NCBI GenBank assembly: GCA_029262115.1
Contig: JAJCZZ010000053.1
Location: forward strand, 62,001-126,000
Length of the DNA stretch: 64,000 bases
Direction of reading: 5' to 3'
From: Gemmatimonadota bacterium
GTDB taxonomy: Bacteria > Gemmatimonadota > Gemmatimonadetes > Longimicrobiales > Gaopeijiaceae
Below are positions 43,370 through 51,530 of this stretch, piece by piece. The translations under genes were made by a program, and so were the position numbers. Positions within the stretch are counted from its first letter, which is position 1. Each line of letters opens with the position of its first letter. The notes under the pieces are model-generated. The model was not told the DNA's origin, did no database searches, and saw nothing but the letters and a program-made list of their open reading frames with translations.

Positions 43370-44299
43370 CTACGGTACCAGGTCGGCCCGGTACGACATC
43401 GCGAACTCGATGAACTTCGACACCTCGGTCATGTCCTGACCCACGAACGCGATCGTGTGGGCGTCCACCCGTTCGACGCCGGGCAGGTACGCCATGAGTT
43501 CGGCCGGCTGGTAGTTCTTGTAGGTGAGCTCAAGCCGGATCGGACCCTGCAGTGTCATCGGCCGGAAGTCTCCGACCCGGGCCAGCGCGGCGCGCACCTT
43601 GTCGCCAATCAGGCGCCGACCCGCGGCGGGTGTCATGGTGCGGGCACTGTGGAAGCCCAGGCTCCACTTCACCACGGCCGTCTCCATGGGCCCGATGATC
43701 CGAAGCGCTTCTTCGGCAATCGCGTCGTCGCCGGAGATCATCACGACGGGTACCCCGAAGTCCCCGGCGATGGCCGCGTTCACTCCCGCCTCGGGCATCT
43801 CGACGCCGTTGATCGTCAACCCCGCCAGCGTGGCGCTCGACATCGTATGCGCACGCACGCCACGGGTGTTCCCGGTCGAGCTATGGTACCCGAGGAAGAT
43901 GGCGGCATCGAACCGTCGGTCGATCCCCTCCATCATCATCAGGGGGCGGGGCCACGCCCGGATGACCTGTACATCGTCGGGCAGGCGGTCGATCAGGAGG
44001 TTCTCGCCATTTCCGTGGGAGTCGCTGACGAGGATCTCGACGGCACCCGCCTCACGCGCCGCCGCGATGGCGGCCAGGACCTCGTCCGTCATGAATTCCC
44101 GGAAGCGGCCGTACTCGAAGCCGGACGGCCCGAGCTGATCGCCCGTGACCGCGCCGGTCACCCCCTCCATGTCCGCGGAGATGTACACCCGGAGCCCGTC
44201 GTTTTGAGCGGCGGAGGCAGCAGGGAAGAGGCCGGTAGCGGCAACAGCCGAAGCGGCAGCAACGGCGGCGGTCTGGAGCCAACGGGAGGTCACGCGCAT
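43370..44299 (-). CDS. Secreted M55-family D-aminopeptidase (DppA-like)
   Basis: 309 residues from ATG 44299, with a signal peptide (MRVTSRWLQTAAV to AASAAQ); B. subtilis DppA is cytoplasmic, so an exported form is notable. The zinc ligands fall in YISADMEGVTG, SDSHGNGEN, and GYHSSTGNTRGVRAHT, the standard M55 blocks, and the C-terminal region with LTYKNYQPAEL closes the decamer-forming fold. It should cleave D-amino-acid peptides, probably from peptidoglycan. It follows the oxygenase gene by 4 bp. Confidence 0.88.
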   Translation of the reverse strand: MRVTSRWLQTAAVAAASAVAATGLFPAASAAQNDGLRVYISADMEGVTGAVTGDQLGPSGFEYGRFREFMTDEVLAAIAAAREAGAVEILVSDSHGNGENLLIDRLPDDVQVIRAWPRPLMMMEGIDRRFDAAIFLGYHSSTGNTRGVRAHTMSSATLAGLTINGVEMPEAGVNAAIAGDFGVPVVMISGDDAIAEEALRIIGPMETAVVKWSLGFHSARTMTPAAGRRLIGDKVRAALARVGDFRPMTLQGPIRLELTYKNYQPAELMAYLPGVERVDAHTIAFVGQDMTEVSKFIEFAMSYRADLVP

Positions 44300-44303
44300 G
44301 GGG

Positions 44304-45299
44304 TCACTCCGTACGTGAAGGGGCGTTCGCCGACGTCCACGCGCGCCGGCAGTCGTTGACGACATCGGCGGCCGGGACGACCGCGTGGACATCGTCCACG
44401 GACTTGCCCGCCTGCCAGTACTCGGTCGATCCGGCCGTGTCCATCGACGCGCGCTTGAGCTGCCAGGCGGACCGGAGGGTGTAGAACGTGCGCATCCAGT
44501 GCTTTCGCTTTCGACCTCGTAGCATCCACCGGGCGAACGGGCCCGCTTTCGTGCCCAGACGGCGAACGTAGTCCGTTTCGATGACGGCCACGGGCACACC
44601 CGTCAGCCGCTCCGTCAGTACGATGTCGTCTTCGTCGGCTTCGACAATGGCCTGCTTGTACGGCCGGGAGGCGGTGCATTCGGTCGTGGCAATGAAGCGC
44701 GTGCCCATCTGGACGCCGGCGTACCCCTGGTCGAGCGCCTGGGCGAAGCCCGTGCCATTGCCGATCCCTCCCGCACACACGACCGGTAGCCCCAGGTCCA
44801 CGAGTTCTTCCAGCAACTCGACCTGCCCCCTCTCACCGGCATGCCCGCCGGCCCGGCGGTTCACGGCGATCAGACCATGGACTCCGGAATCGACCGCTTT
44901 CTGGGCCCATTTCCGCTCGGTGACATCATGGTAGACGACGCCGCCGACCGATTCGACCCGATCCACGACCCAGCGCGGCTTCCCGAGTGAGGTCACGAAG
45001 AAGCGGATGCCTTCCTCCAGCGCGATGTCCAGCCACGCGACCATCCGCTCGTGGTAGGTCCTGGAAGACGACTCGATCAGCGCGTTCATGCCGATGGGTC
45101 GGTCCGTGAGCGAGCGGATGTAGCGGAGTCCCTCTCTGAAGCCGTGGCCGTGCACGAACGTCAGGGAGACCGGTTGAACGATTCCGAGCCCGCCGGCCGA
45201 CGATACGGCGGCCACGAGCTCCGGGTTGGAACAGGGGTACATTGCCCCACAGATCAGCGGCACCTCCACACCAGCGTCCCGCGTCAGCGCGGTCGTCAC
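44304..45299 (-). CDS. Nitronate monooxygenase-family FMN enzyme (FabK/NMO fold)
   Basis: 331 residues from GTG 45299, whose GTGA overlaps the upstream stop; the GTG at 45326 is an alternative. FMN-barrel features: PLICGAMYPCSNPELVAAV, VNRRAGGHAGE (catalytic His region), GLPVVCAGGIGNGTGFAQAL and GVQMGTRFIATTEC (phosphate loop). This is the NMO/2-nitropropane dioxygenase fold; relatives oxidise alkyl nitronates, reduce enoyl groups or act on quinones, so the substrate is open. Middle gene of a three-gene operon with the hotdog protein and the M55 peptidase. Confidence 0.86.
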   Translation of the reverse strand: MTTALTRDAGVEVPLICGAMYPCSNPELVAAVSSAGGLGIVQPVSLTFVHGHGFREGLRYIRSLTDRPIGMNALIESSSRTYHERMVAWLDIALEEGIRFFVTSLGKPRWVVDRVESVGGVVYHDVTERKWAQKAVDSGVHGLIAVNRRAGGHAGERGQVELLEELVDLGLPVVCAGGIGNGTGFAQALDQGYAGVQMGTRFIATTECTASRPYKQAIVEADEDDIVLTERLTGVPVAVIETDYVRRLGTKAGPFARWMLRGRKRKHWMRTFYTLRSAWQLKRASMDTAGSTEYWQAGKSVDDVHAVVPAADVVNDCRRAWTSANAPSRTE

Positions 45300-45781
45300 G
45301 ACCGCTTCACCGGCCCCAGACGCCACCGCGCGCGGACGCGCGCCACCTCCTTGCCATCGCCATTGCGAATCACCGACTCCACCTCATGGTCGGTCTCTTC
45401 GCTCACATCGGGCACCTCGCATCGGCATTCCGCCACGAGGGTGCCGCGGGCCTTCCGCGTGTACGTCACTTCGAGGCTCAGTACGATGCCGCGCACGCCG
45501 GGTGGCATCGCGCCGAGGACGGCCAAACCCGACACGGCCTCGCCCAGGTTGGCGAGCGCCACCGCGTGGATCGATCCGAGGTGGTTTCGAACCCGACGAC
45601 GGTCGGCGAGTTCGGCGCGGCAGTATCCTGGCTCCAACGCCATCACGTGCAGTCCGATGCTACCGGTGTAGGGCACCATCCTTCCCAGGACTCGACTGAA
45701 GAGCCGACTACCTCCCGGGAGGGGAGCGAGGCGGTCCCACATCCTTCGCAGTCGCTCGCCGGGTGCCTCCATGCCGGGCAT
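45296..45781 (-). CDS. DUF4442 hotdog-fold thioesterase-like protein
   Basis: 161 residues. ATG 45781 is supported by GGAGG six bases upstream; ATG 45772 is less likely. Hotdog signature RRRVRNHLGSIHAVALANLGEAVSGLA with the central helix, then VTYTRKARGTLVAEC strands, matches DUF4442 (PaaI-like) proteins, which hydrolyse or bind acyl-CoA. First gene of the leftward operon; the adjacent FMN enzyme may process the same acyl substrate. Confidence 0.85.
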   Translation of the reverse strand: MPGMEAPGERLRRMWDRLAPLPGGSRLFSRVLGRMVPYTGSIGLHVMALEPGYCRAELADRRRVRNHLGSIHAVALANLGEAVSGLAVLGAMPPGVRGIVLSLEVTYTRKARGTLVAECRCEVPDVSEETDHEVESVIRNGDGKEVARVRARWRLGPVKRS

Positions 45782-45901
45782 GGGAATCCTCCGGGTGGGG
45801 GGAGTGGGGTGGGTGATGACCGTTCCCCGGCGTATCTTCGGGCGGAGCTACGTTGCGGGCAATGGGATAGCGGACCGAACGTCCGGGTCGAAGGGGTTGG
45901 C

Positions 45902-46189
45902 GTGTCGGACTATATTCTCGAAGCCGTCATCGGATTCATCGTGTGGTCGGTGGCGAACGTGGTCTACCTCGACATGGTGCGTGGTGGAACGCGTGGATTT
46001 CGCAGACTGGTCGCCTTCTGGATGGGCACGCCCACCACGATCCTTACGCTCCTGTTTGTGCGGCGGGAAAATCGGGTGGCGTTCGAGCCACCCCCGGACG
46101 ACGACCAACAGCTCCTCGAAGAGATCCGCCGGGACCGCAGAACCCGCGCACTCGGCGAGGCGCGGGAAACCACAGAGGAGGAAGCGTGA
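45902..46189 (+). CDS. Small membrane protein, unknown
   Basis: 95 residues from GTG 45902. One or two N-terminal hydrophobic helices (ILEAVIGFIVWSVANVVYL; LVAFWMGTPTTILTLLFV) separated by a basic loop RGGTRGFRR, then a charged tail (DDDQQLLEEIRRDRRTRALG). No family recognised. First gene of a tightly overlapping operon with a lipoprotein, a MATE pump and a LON-domain protein (GTGA overlap at its end). Confidence 0.55.
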   Translation: MSDYILEAVIGFIVWSVANVVYLDMVRGGTRGFRRLVAFWMGTPTTILTLLFVRRENRVAFEPPPDDDQQLLEEIRRDRRTRALGEARETTEEEA

Positions 46190-46716
46190 GGGGAACCAAG
46201 GCAATCCTGGTGCTACTTGCCGCGGCCATGGCCGGCGGCTGTGGGGCGGATGGTGACGACGAGTTGGACCTGAGCGGTGTGACCGAAGGGTTGGAGGCCG
46301 ATACGGCCATCGTCGCGCGGCATCCCGACGCCGCGGCGGTCGAAGGCGTGGTCCGGACCCTGTTCGACCATATGCGACAGGGTGACGCGGCGGCGATGTC
46401 CGTCCTGTTCCACCCCGACATCCGGCTGGTGACGACCGGCTCCCAGGACGGAGCGCCCACCTCGAGAGTGGTGGCGGCGTCGGCGTGGGCGCAGAGCGTG
46501 GGCTCCTCCGAGCGCGAGCTCGACGAACGCCTGTACGAGATGGAGGTTCGGGTCGCGGAGAACCTTGCGATGGTGTGGACGGAGTACAGCCTCTTCGTGG
46601 ACGGCACGTTCTCGCACTGCGGGGTCGATCTCATCGACCTGATCCGCACGGACGAGGGGTGGCGGATCGTTCAGATTGCCGACACCCGAAAGCAGGAGGG
46701 CTGCCGCACCTCGTGA
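46186..46716 (+). CDS. SnoaL/DUF4440-like lipoprotein
   Basis: 176 residues from GTG 46186 (overlaps the previous stop). Signal KAILVLLAAAMAGGC gives a lipidated Cys. Residues about 50-175 form a cone-shaped NTF2-like fold: AAVEGVVRTLFDHMRQGDAAA, LFHPDIRLVTTG, LAMVWTEYSLFVDGTFSHCG, TDEGWRIVQIADT, as in SnoaL/DUF4440 proteins with a ligand pocket. Activity unknown; secreted versions are thought to bind small molecules. Overlaps the MATE gene by 4 bp. Confidence 0.72.
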   Translation: MRGTKAILVLLAAAMAGGCGADGDDELDLSGVTEGLEADTAIVARHPDAAAVEGVVRTLFDHMRQGDAAAMSVLFHPDIRLVTTGSQDGAPTSRVVAASAWAQSVGSSERELDERLYEMEVRVAENLAMVWTEYSLFVDGTFSHCGVDLIDLIRTDEGWRIVQIADTRKQEGCRTS

Positions 46717-48110
46717 GCGGGGACGCGCCGCGGCCGGGCTCCCTGCGAGGCTTCCTCCCGAACCGGCGCGACCTCACGGCTCTGATCGACTTGGCGGTGC
46801 CGGTCGCGGTCGTGCAGGTCGGACTCCTGCTCATGGGCGCGGTCGATACGATCATGGTCGGGCGGGTGTCGCCCGCCGACCTCGCCGCCGTGGCGCTCGG
46901 CAACCTCTACTTCTTCGGGGTGGCCGGCTTCGGGATGGGCGTGCTGTTCGCCCTCGATCCGATCATTTCCCAGGCCGTGGGCGCGGGCGACTCGCTCGGC
47001 GTTGCACGTGGGCTCCAGCGAGGGTTCGTCCTCGCGGCCGTCATGACGGTCGTGGCCGCGGTCCTCCTCCTGCCCGCCGAGCCGATCATGACGTGGCTTC
47101 GTCAGCCGGACGAGGTCATTCCCGTGGCGAGCGGGTACACGCTCGCGTCGATTCCCGGGGTGTTTCCGTTCTACGCGTTCGTGGTGTTACGCCAGAGCCT
47201 CCAGGCTATGGGACGGGTCCGACCGATCGTGATCACCGTCGTGGCCGCGAACGCCCTCAACGTCGTGCTCAACTGGGTCCTGGTGTTCGGGAAGGCCGGG
47301 GTGCCGCCCATGGGAGCGGTTGGATCCTCCGTCGGAACGTCACTGAGTCGCTGGTTCATGACGCTCGGCCTGCTGGCGCTCGGGTGGCCGCTTTTGCGGA
47401 GCGCCGTCGTGCCGCTCCGGCGGGAGGCCGTGGCTCTCGAGCCGCTTCGTCGTATCCTGCGTGTGGGTGCGCCCATCGGAGGCCAGCAGGTCCTCGAGTT
47501 CGGCGTTTTCGGGGCCGCGGGACTTCTGATGGGCCTGATCGGCACGGTGGCCATGGCCAGCCATCAAGTGGCGCTCAACCTCGCGGCGCTCGTGTTCATG
47601 GTCCCGGTGGGCGTGGCGCAGGCGGCCTCGGTGCTCGTGGGCCGGGCCGTGGGCGCTGGCGACCCTCACGGAGCCCGCCGCGCCGCGGGGGCGGGCCTGC
47701 TGGTGGGGGCCGGCTTCATGACCTGTAGCGCGATCCTGTTCCTCTCGATTCCCGGGGCCCTCGCCCGGCTGTTCTCGACCGATCGCCCAGTGGTCGTCGC
47801 CGCCGCCCTCTTGATTCCCGTCGCCGGCATCTTCCAGCTGTTCGATGGCCTTCAGGTGGTCGCCGCCGGTGTGCTGCGCGGGGTAGGGGACACCCGCGTC
47901 CCCATGCTCGTGAGCCTGATCGGATTCTGGTTGATCGGTCTTCCGGTGAGCGCGGTGCTGTCGTTTCCCTTGGGGATGGGGCCGGTGGGGATCTGGTGGG
48001 GTCTGGCCGCCGGCTTGGCCGCGACCGCGGTGCTCCTTCTGTTCCGTGTCCGCGCCCGCTTCGGGCGTGACCTTCGGAGATTGCTGATCGATGAGGACGT
48101 GACCGCATGA
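46713..48110 (+). CDS. MATE-family multidrug efflux transporter
   Basis: 465 residues from GTG 46713 (GTGA overlap). Twelve helices in two pseudo-symmetrical halves: LAVPVAVVQVGLLLMGAVDTIMVGRV and GNLYFFGVAGFGMGV in the N-half, VGAPIGGQQVLEFGVFGAAGLLM and MASHQVALNLAALVF in the C-half. NorM-type proteins exchange Na+ or H+ for cationic drugs. The operon partners (small membrane protein, ligand-binding lipoprotein, LON-domain protein) are unusual for a MATE pump. Confidence 0.9.
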   Translation: MSGDAPRPGSLRGFLPNRRDLTALIDLAVPVAVVQVGLLLMGAVDTIMVGRVSPADLAAVALGNLYFFGVAGFGMGVLFALDPIISQAVGAGDSLGVARGLQRGFVLAAVMTVVAAVLLLPAEPIMTWLRQPDEVIPVASGYTLASIPGVFPFYAFVVLRQSLQAMGRVRPIVITVVAANALNVVLNWVLVFGKAGVPPMGAVGSSVGTSLSRWFMTLGLLALGWPLLRSAVVPLRREAVALEPLRRILRVGAPIGGQQVLEFGVFGAAGLLMGLIGTVAMASHQVALNLAALVFMVPVGVAQAASVLVGRAVGAGDPHGARRAAGAGLLVGAGFMTCSAILFLSIPGALARLFSTDRPVVVAAALLIPVAGIFQLFDGLQVVAAGVLRGVGDTRVPMLVSLIGFWLIGLPVSAVLSFPLGMGPVGIWWGLAAGLAATAVLLLFRVRARFGRDLRRLLIDEDVTA

Positions 48111-48703
48111 GCGGGCCCGCACCTCGCGTTCGCCTGCCGCTGTTCCCCCTGCCGGTCGTCCTCTTCCCGACTGCGGCGCTCCCTCTCCACATCTTCGAGC
48201 CCCGGTACCGGAGGATGGTGGCGCGCTGCCTCGAATTCGACCGGAAATTCGGGCTCATCCACCATGACGCCGACGAGCAGGGACCGTTCCTGTCCGAGCC
48301 GGGTCGGGTCGGGTGCATCGCGGAGATCGAGACGTTCCAGCCGCTCCCCGACGGCCGCTCCATCCTCCTGGCGCGCGGTGTGGACCGCTTCGTCATCGAC
48401 GACGGAATCGAATCGGAGGAGCCGTACTACGAAGCGCTCGTGTCCCCCTATATGGACGAGGAGCGAGCGCTGGACCTCCTGCACCGGCGAGAGCACTCCC
48501 TGACGCTTTTTGAACAGGTGGTGGGCGCGTTGCCGGACGAACCCGAGCGGCTCCCCGAGTTGGACATCAACCATGAGCTCTCGTTCCCCCTGGCTCGAAC
48601 GATCGAGGTGAGTCCGCCCTGGCAGCAGACCTTCCTGGAGCTACGGGACGAGGCGTGCCGGCTGGCGGAGCTCGACCGGGTATTCCGGGCGGCGCTGGAC
48701 TGA
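48107..48703 (+). CDS. LON substrate-binding-domain protein (no protease)
   Basis: 198 residues from ATG 48107 (ATGA overlap). The N-terminal LON/PUA-like beta domain of Lon protease is clear: LPLFPLPVVLFPTAALPLHIFEPRYRRMV, CIAEIETFQPLPDGRSILLARG and DRFVID; the C-terminal half is helical. No AAA+ or protease domain follows, as in the widespread stand-alone LON-domain family of unknown function. Its last 63 bp overlap the convergent M16 peptidase gene. Confidence 0.88.
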   Translation: MSGPAPRVRLPLFPLPVVLFPTAALPLHIFEPRYRRMVARCLEFDRKFGLIHHDADEQGPFLSEPGRVGCIAEIETFQPLPDGRSILLARGVDRFVIDDGIESEEPYYEALVSPYMDEERALDLLHRREHSLTLFEQVVGALPDEPERLPELDINHELSFPLARTIEVSPPWQQTFLELRDEACRLAELDRVFRAALD

Positions 48704-50662
48704 CCCACCGCCCGCCTCCTCGACGGCGGCTACGAACTCGTACGGGTCGCGAACGCGGACCAGATACGCGAGACCCCGAGGCGGTCGGATCCACACCGCC
48801 GGCCTCATCAGCCCGAGACTGAACGGGATTGTCTGTAGCCAGTCGCCTTCGCGGAAGACCTGCGCCCAGGTCGATATCTCGACGCGAGTCCCCGCGAGGG
48901 GCAGGCAGCGGGAGCGGAACGAGAGATATTTGACCCGCAATTCGTCGTCGAACAGGAGGAGCTTCCGGGGTGGGAGCGACAGGTAGAAGATGGCCAGAGC
49001 CAGGAGCGCCATTCCGGCCACGGCGTACACGCCGGTCTGAAAAAGGTAGACGTCGACCGGCAGGACCCAGCGTGCCAGCACTCGCTCCGCGACGGCGGCC
49101 ATCAGTCGCAGGACGATCGCGCCGATCATGAGGTAGATGGCTCCTGACATGATCCAAGAAGGGATGCTCAGTTGGATCCTGGCGACGTAGCGAATGGAGC
49201 GCATATCCAGCGGTACCACGAGCAGACGTCGCGTTGCGTGAATCGTCAGCCAGGCGAGGACGAGCACGAGCGAGAGCAGGATCCCCTGGGACAGAGGCTG
49301 AGGCCGGGCGATCCATGTCGCCTGGCGGTCCTCGGTCATGCGGCCCACCAACTCCGCCAGATCGCCCTGCTCGATAGACATGAAGAAGGCGGCCACGTCC
49401 GGAAACTCCGGGTGGACCGAAGCATCGTTGAAGCCGTTGTGGGCCCAGAAGATCATGTTCTCGGCCTCCTGATTCTCTGCCACGATCCGTTCGACGACGG
49501 CGGCCCGGTCCGCGCGGAAGGTGTCCGCGTCCCCGGAGCCCGCCGCGAGCACCGCCATCTCCTCCTCAATCACGCCCAGCGCGTAGTCCCATCGAATTGG
49601 GTCGACCGGTGCCGCAATCAGGAAGTGGGTGGCCGGACCGCGGCGGATGACCTGCGCCGCCACGCCGTAGACTGCCTTGATCGGCCCGAAGCGGAGGCGA
49701 GCGCCGAGGCGCCGGTCGAGGTACCGTGCCAGGAAAAGGAGACGGAGGTGATCATCCTGGGTGATCTCGTACAGCTTGAAGACCCGTTGGAAGCGTACGT
49801 TCGGCCGGACGCTCCAGGTGACCGCGCGGAAGGCCCGCCCCGGATCCGTCAGCGGGCCGTAGCGCGGAGGTGCTGCGCGGGGCCGGAGCTCCCCGAAGGC
49901 CGCCTCGACCTCGGCTCTCGCCTGTTCCGGCTGCACATCGCCTGCGACGATTACGGTCATGGCCGTCGGCGTGTAATACCGATCGTAGAAGTCTCGCAGG
50001 TCCTCGGGAGTGATACGCTGGAGGGCGTCGTACCGATTGTACACGCGGGCAGCTCGGGTCTCCAGGCCGAACTCGCGCTCCCAGTACTCCGGGGGGCGGA
50101 GTCGTTCGGTTCGAAAGAGAGCGGCCACACGGTCGAACAGTTGAGCCGGGCGGGCCCCGATCTCCAGCGCGACGGGCTGGCGATTCCGCTCCACGACCGC
50201 AGGGTCCATCAGCTTGGGTTCGAGCACCGATCCGAGCCAGCCTACGCCGAACAGCCCCTGGCTCCTCGGTAGCGTCACGTAGTAGAAGGTGTGGTCCGGC
50301 GTGGTGATCCCGTTTCGTCTCCCGCCGCGGGACTCGACCTCGTCGAGGATCTGCTCTTCGGTCTTGCCGTCGTAGTCCCCGAACAGCATGTGCTCGGTGA
50401 AGTGGGCCAGCTCCTCCTTCCCGCGGGGGTCCTGGTCCCAACCGTAGGGAACCACCACGCCCACGCCGATGTCGGACGCCTCGGGCATCGGCACGATCCA
50501 GAGCCTCAGGCCGTTCGAGAGGACGTGGGTCTCGGCTCCGGCGAACGGGCTCTCGATGGACGCCGCCGGCGCTGCTTCCTGTGCCGCGAGCCCCGCCGCG
50601 AACGCGGGTGCCAGCAGAAACAGGGTCGCGCCAAAGGAGCGGAGGAAGGAGGGGCGGTGCAT
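48641..50662 (-). CDS. Membrane-anchored M16 (insulinase-type) peptidase
   Basis: 673 residues from ATG 50662 with a signal peptide (MHRPSFLRSFGATLFLL to GLAAQ). The inverted zinc motif HxxEH is intact at residues 87-91 (HFTEH), with a candidate third Glu about 70 residues on (RNRQPVALEIGARP). A second M16 half follows (VIVAGDVQPEQARAEVE; ITQDDHLRLLFLARYLD). Unusually the C-terminal 200 residues contain three hydrophobic helices (GILLSLVLVLAWLTIH; SGAIYLMIGAIVLRLM; TGVYAVAGMALLALAIF) and a soluble beta domain, so the protease is tethered to the membrane. It overlaps the convergent LON-domain gene by 63 bp. Confidence 0.82.
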   Translation of the reverse strand: MHRPSFLRSFGATLFLLAPAFAAGLAAQEAAPAASIESPFAGAETHVLSNGLRLWIVPMPEASDIGVGVVVPYGWDQDPRGKEELAHFTEHMLFGDYDGKTEEQILDEVESRGGRRNGITTPDHTFYYVTLPRSQGLFGVGWLGSVLEPKLMDPAVVERNRQPVALEIGARPAQLFDRVAALFRTERLRPPEYWEREFGLETRAARVYNRYDALQRITPEDLRDFYDRYYTPTAMTVIVAGDVQPEQARAEVEAAFGELRPRAAPPRYGPLTDPGRAFRAVTWSVRPNVRFQRVFKLYEITQDDHLRLLFLARYLDRRLGARLRFGPIKAVYGVAAQVIRRGPATHFLIAAPVDPIRWDYALGVIEEEMAVLAAGSGDADTFRADRAAVVERIVAENQEAENMIFWAHNGFNDASVHPEFPDVAAFFMSIEQGDLAELVGRMTEDRQATWIARPQPLSQGILLSLVLVLAWLTIHATRRLLVVPLDMRSIRYVARIQLSIPSWIMSGAIYLMIGAIVLRLMAAVAERVLARWVLPVDVYLFQTGVYAVAGMALLALAIFYLSLPPRKLLLFDDELRVKYLSFRSRCLPLAGTRVEISTWAQVFREGDWLQTIPFSLGLMRPAVWIRPPRGLAYLVRVRDPYEFVAAVEEAGGGSVQRRPEYPVELRQPARLVP

Positions 50663-50713
50663 GCGGGACGCTACGAACGGTGACGCCCGCGGTCCAGGCC
50701 CGCGCGATACCGT

Positions 50714-50912
50714 CGGGTCGCCGCCGAGGTCGTCTCGGGTCCGCCGCCGAGGTCGTTTCGGGTCCGCTGCCGAGGTCGTCTCGGGTCCGCCGTCGAGGTC
50801 GTTTCGGGTCCGCTGCCGAGGTCGTTTCGGGTCCGCCGCCAGGCGCGTTCTCGTCCGCCGCTGTGCCTGTTCCCGTCCGCCGCGGAGTGCGTTCTCGTCC
50901 GCTGCCGGGGCT
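50714..50912. repeat. 23-bp tandem repeat array between divergent genes
   Basis: GAGGTCGT recurs at 50726, 50749, 50772, 50795 and 50818, exactly 23 bp apart. The linked GTCCGCYGC core continues at 50739, 50762, 50785, 50808, 50831 and then at 50853, 50875 and 50897 with 22-bp spacing as the units degenerate. The array fills most of the 301-bp gap between the M16 gene and rfbC. There are no unique spacers, so it is not a CRISPR array. Confidence 0.88.
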
Positions 50913-50963
50913 CGCTCGCGGGCGCCCCCGTTGATGGAGATGGGCCCCGCGCTACTTTCAGCC

Positions 50964-51530
50964 ATGTCTTTTCGATTCGAACCCACGGAGATCCCTGCGG
51001 TGGTTCTGGTGACGCCCACGCGTCACGGAGATGAGCGCGGATTCTTCAGTGAGACCTATCGCCAAAGCGCGTTCGTGGACGGTGGGATCGTCGCCGAATT
51101 CGTCCAGGACAATGTGGCGCGTTCGAGCGGGCCGGTGTTGCGGGGCCTGCACTACCAAGCTCTGCCTCGCCCCCAGGCGAAGCTCGTCCGAACCCAACTC
51201 GGGTCCATCTTCGATGTCGCCGTCGATCTGCGGGAAGGATCGGACACCTTCGGAGGGTGGGTCGGCCGTGAACTGACCGACGCCACGGGGAGCATGCTCT
51301 GGATCCCCGAAGGCTTTGCGCATGGGTACGTCGTCCTCAGCGACGTGGCCGAGGTCGTCTATAAGACTACCGCGGAGTGGGAGGGCCCCCTGGACCGCGG
51401 TGTCCGGTGGAACGACCCGGATATCGGCGTCGACTGGCCGGTTGACCGACCGATCCTGTCGGAGCGCGATGCCAACGCGCCTTCTCTGGGTGAGATGGGT
51501 CGACCGTTCCCGACCGGGTCGGTCTCGTGA
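50964..51530 (+). CDS. rfbC: dTDP-4-dehydrorhamnose 3,5-epimerase
   Basis: 188 residues from ATG 50964. Cupin fold with substrate-binding GFFSETYRQSAFVDGG, catalytic His in VLRGLHYQ, and WIPEGFAHGYVVLSD carrying the catalytic Tyr partner; ends with WNDPDIGVDWP. It epimerises the sugar nucleotide on the way to dTDP-L-rhamnose for surface polysaccharide. The other rhamnose genes (rfbA, B, D) are not in this window. The GTGA overlap at the 3' end couples it to the esterase gene. Confidence 0.92.
   Translation: MSFRFEPTEIPAVVLVTPTRHGDERGFFSETYRQSAFVDGGIVAEFVQDNVARSSGPVLRGLHYQALPRPQAKLVRTQLGSIFDVAVDLREGSDTFGGWVGRELTDATGSMLWIPEGFAHGYVVLSDVAEVVYKTTAEWEGPLDRGVRWNDPDIGVDWPVDRPILSERDANAPSLGEMGRPFPTGSVS

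Noticed and set aside
50714-50912. Possible CRISPR array
   Set aside because: The period is only 22-23 bp and the whole unit repeats, so there are no unique spacers, and no cas genes are present.
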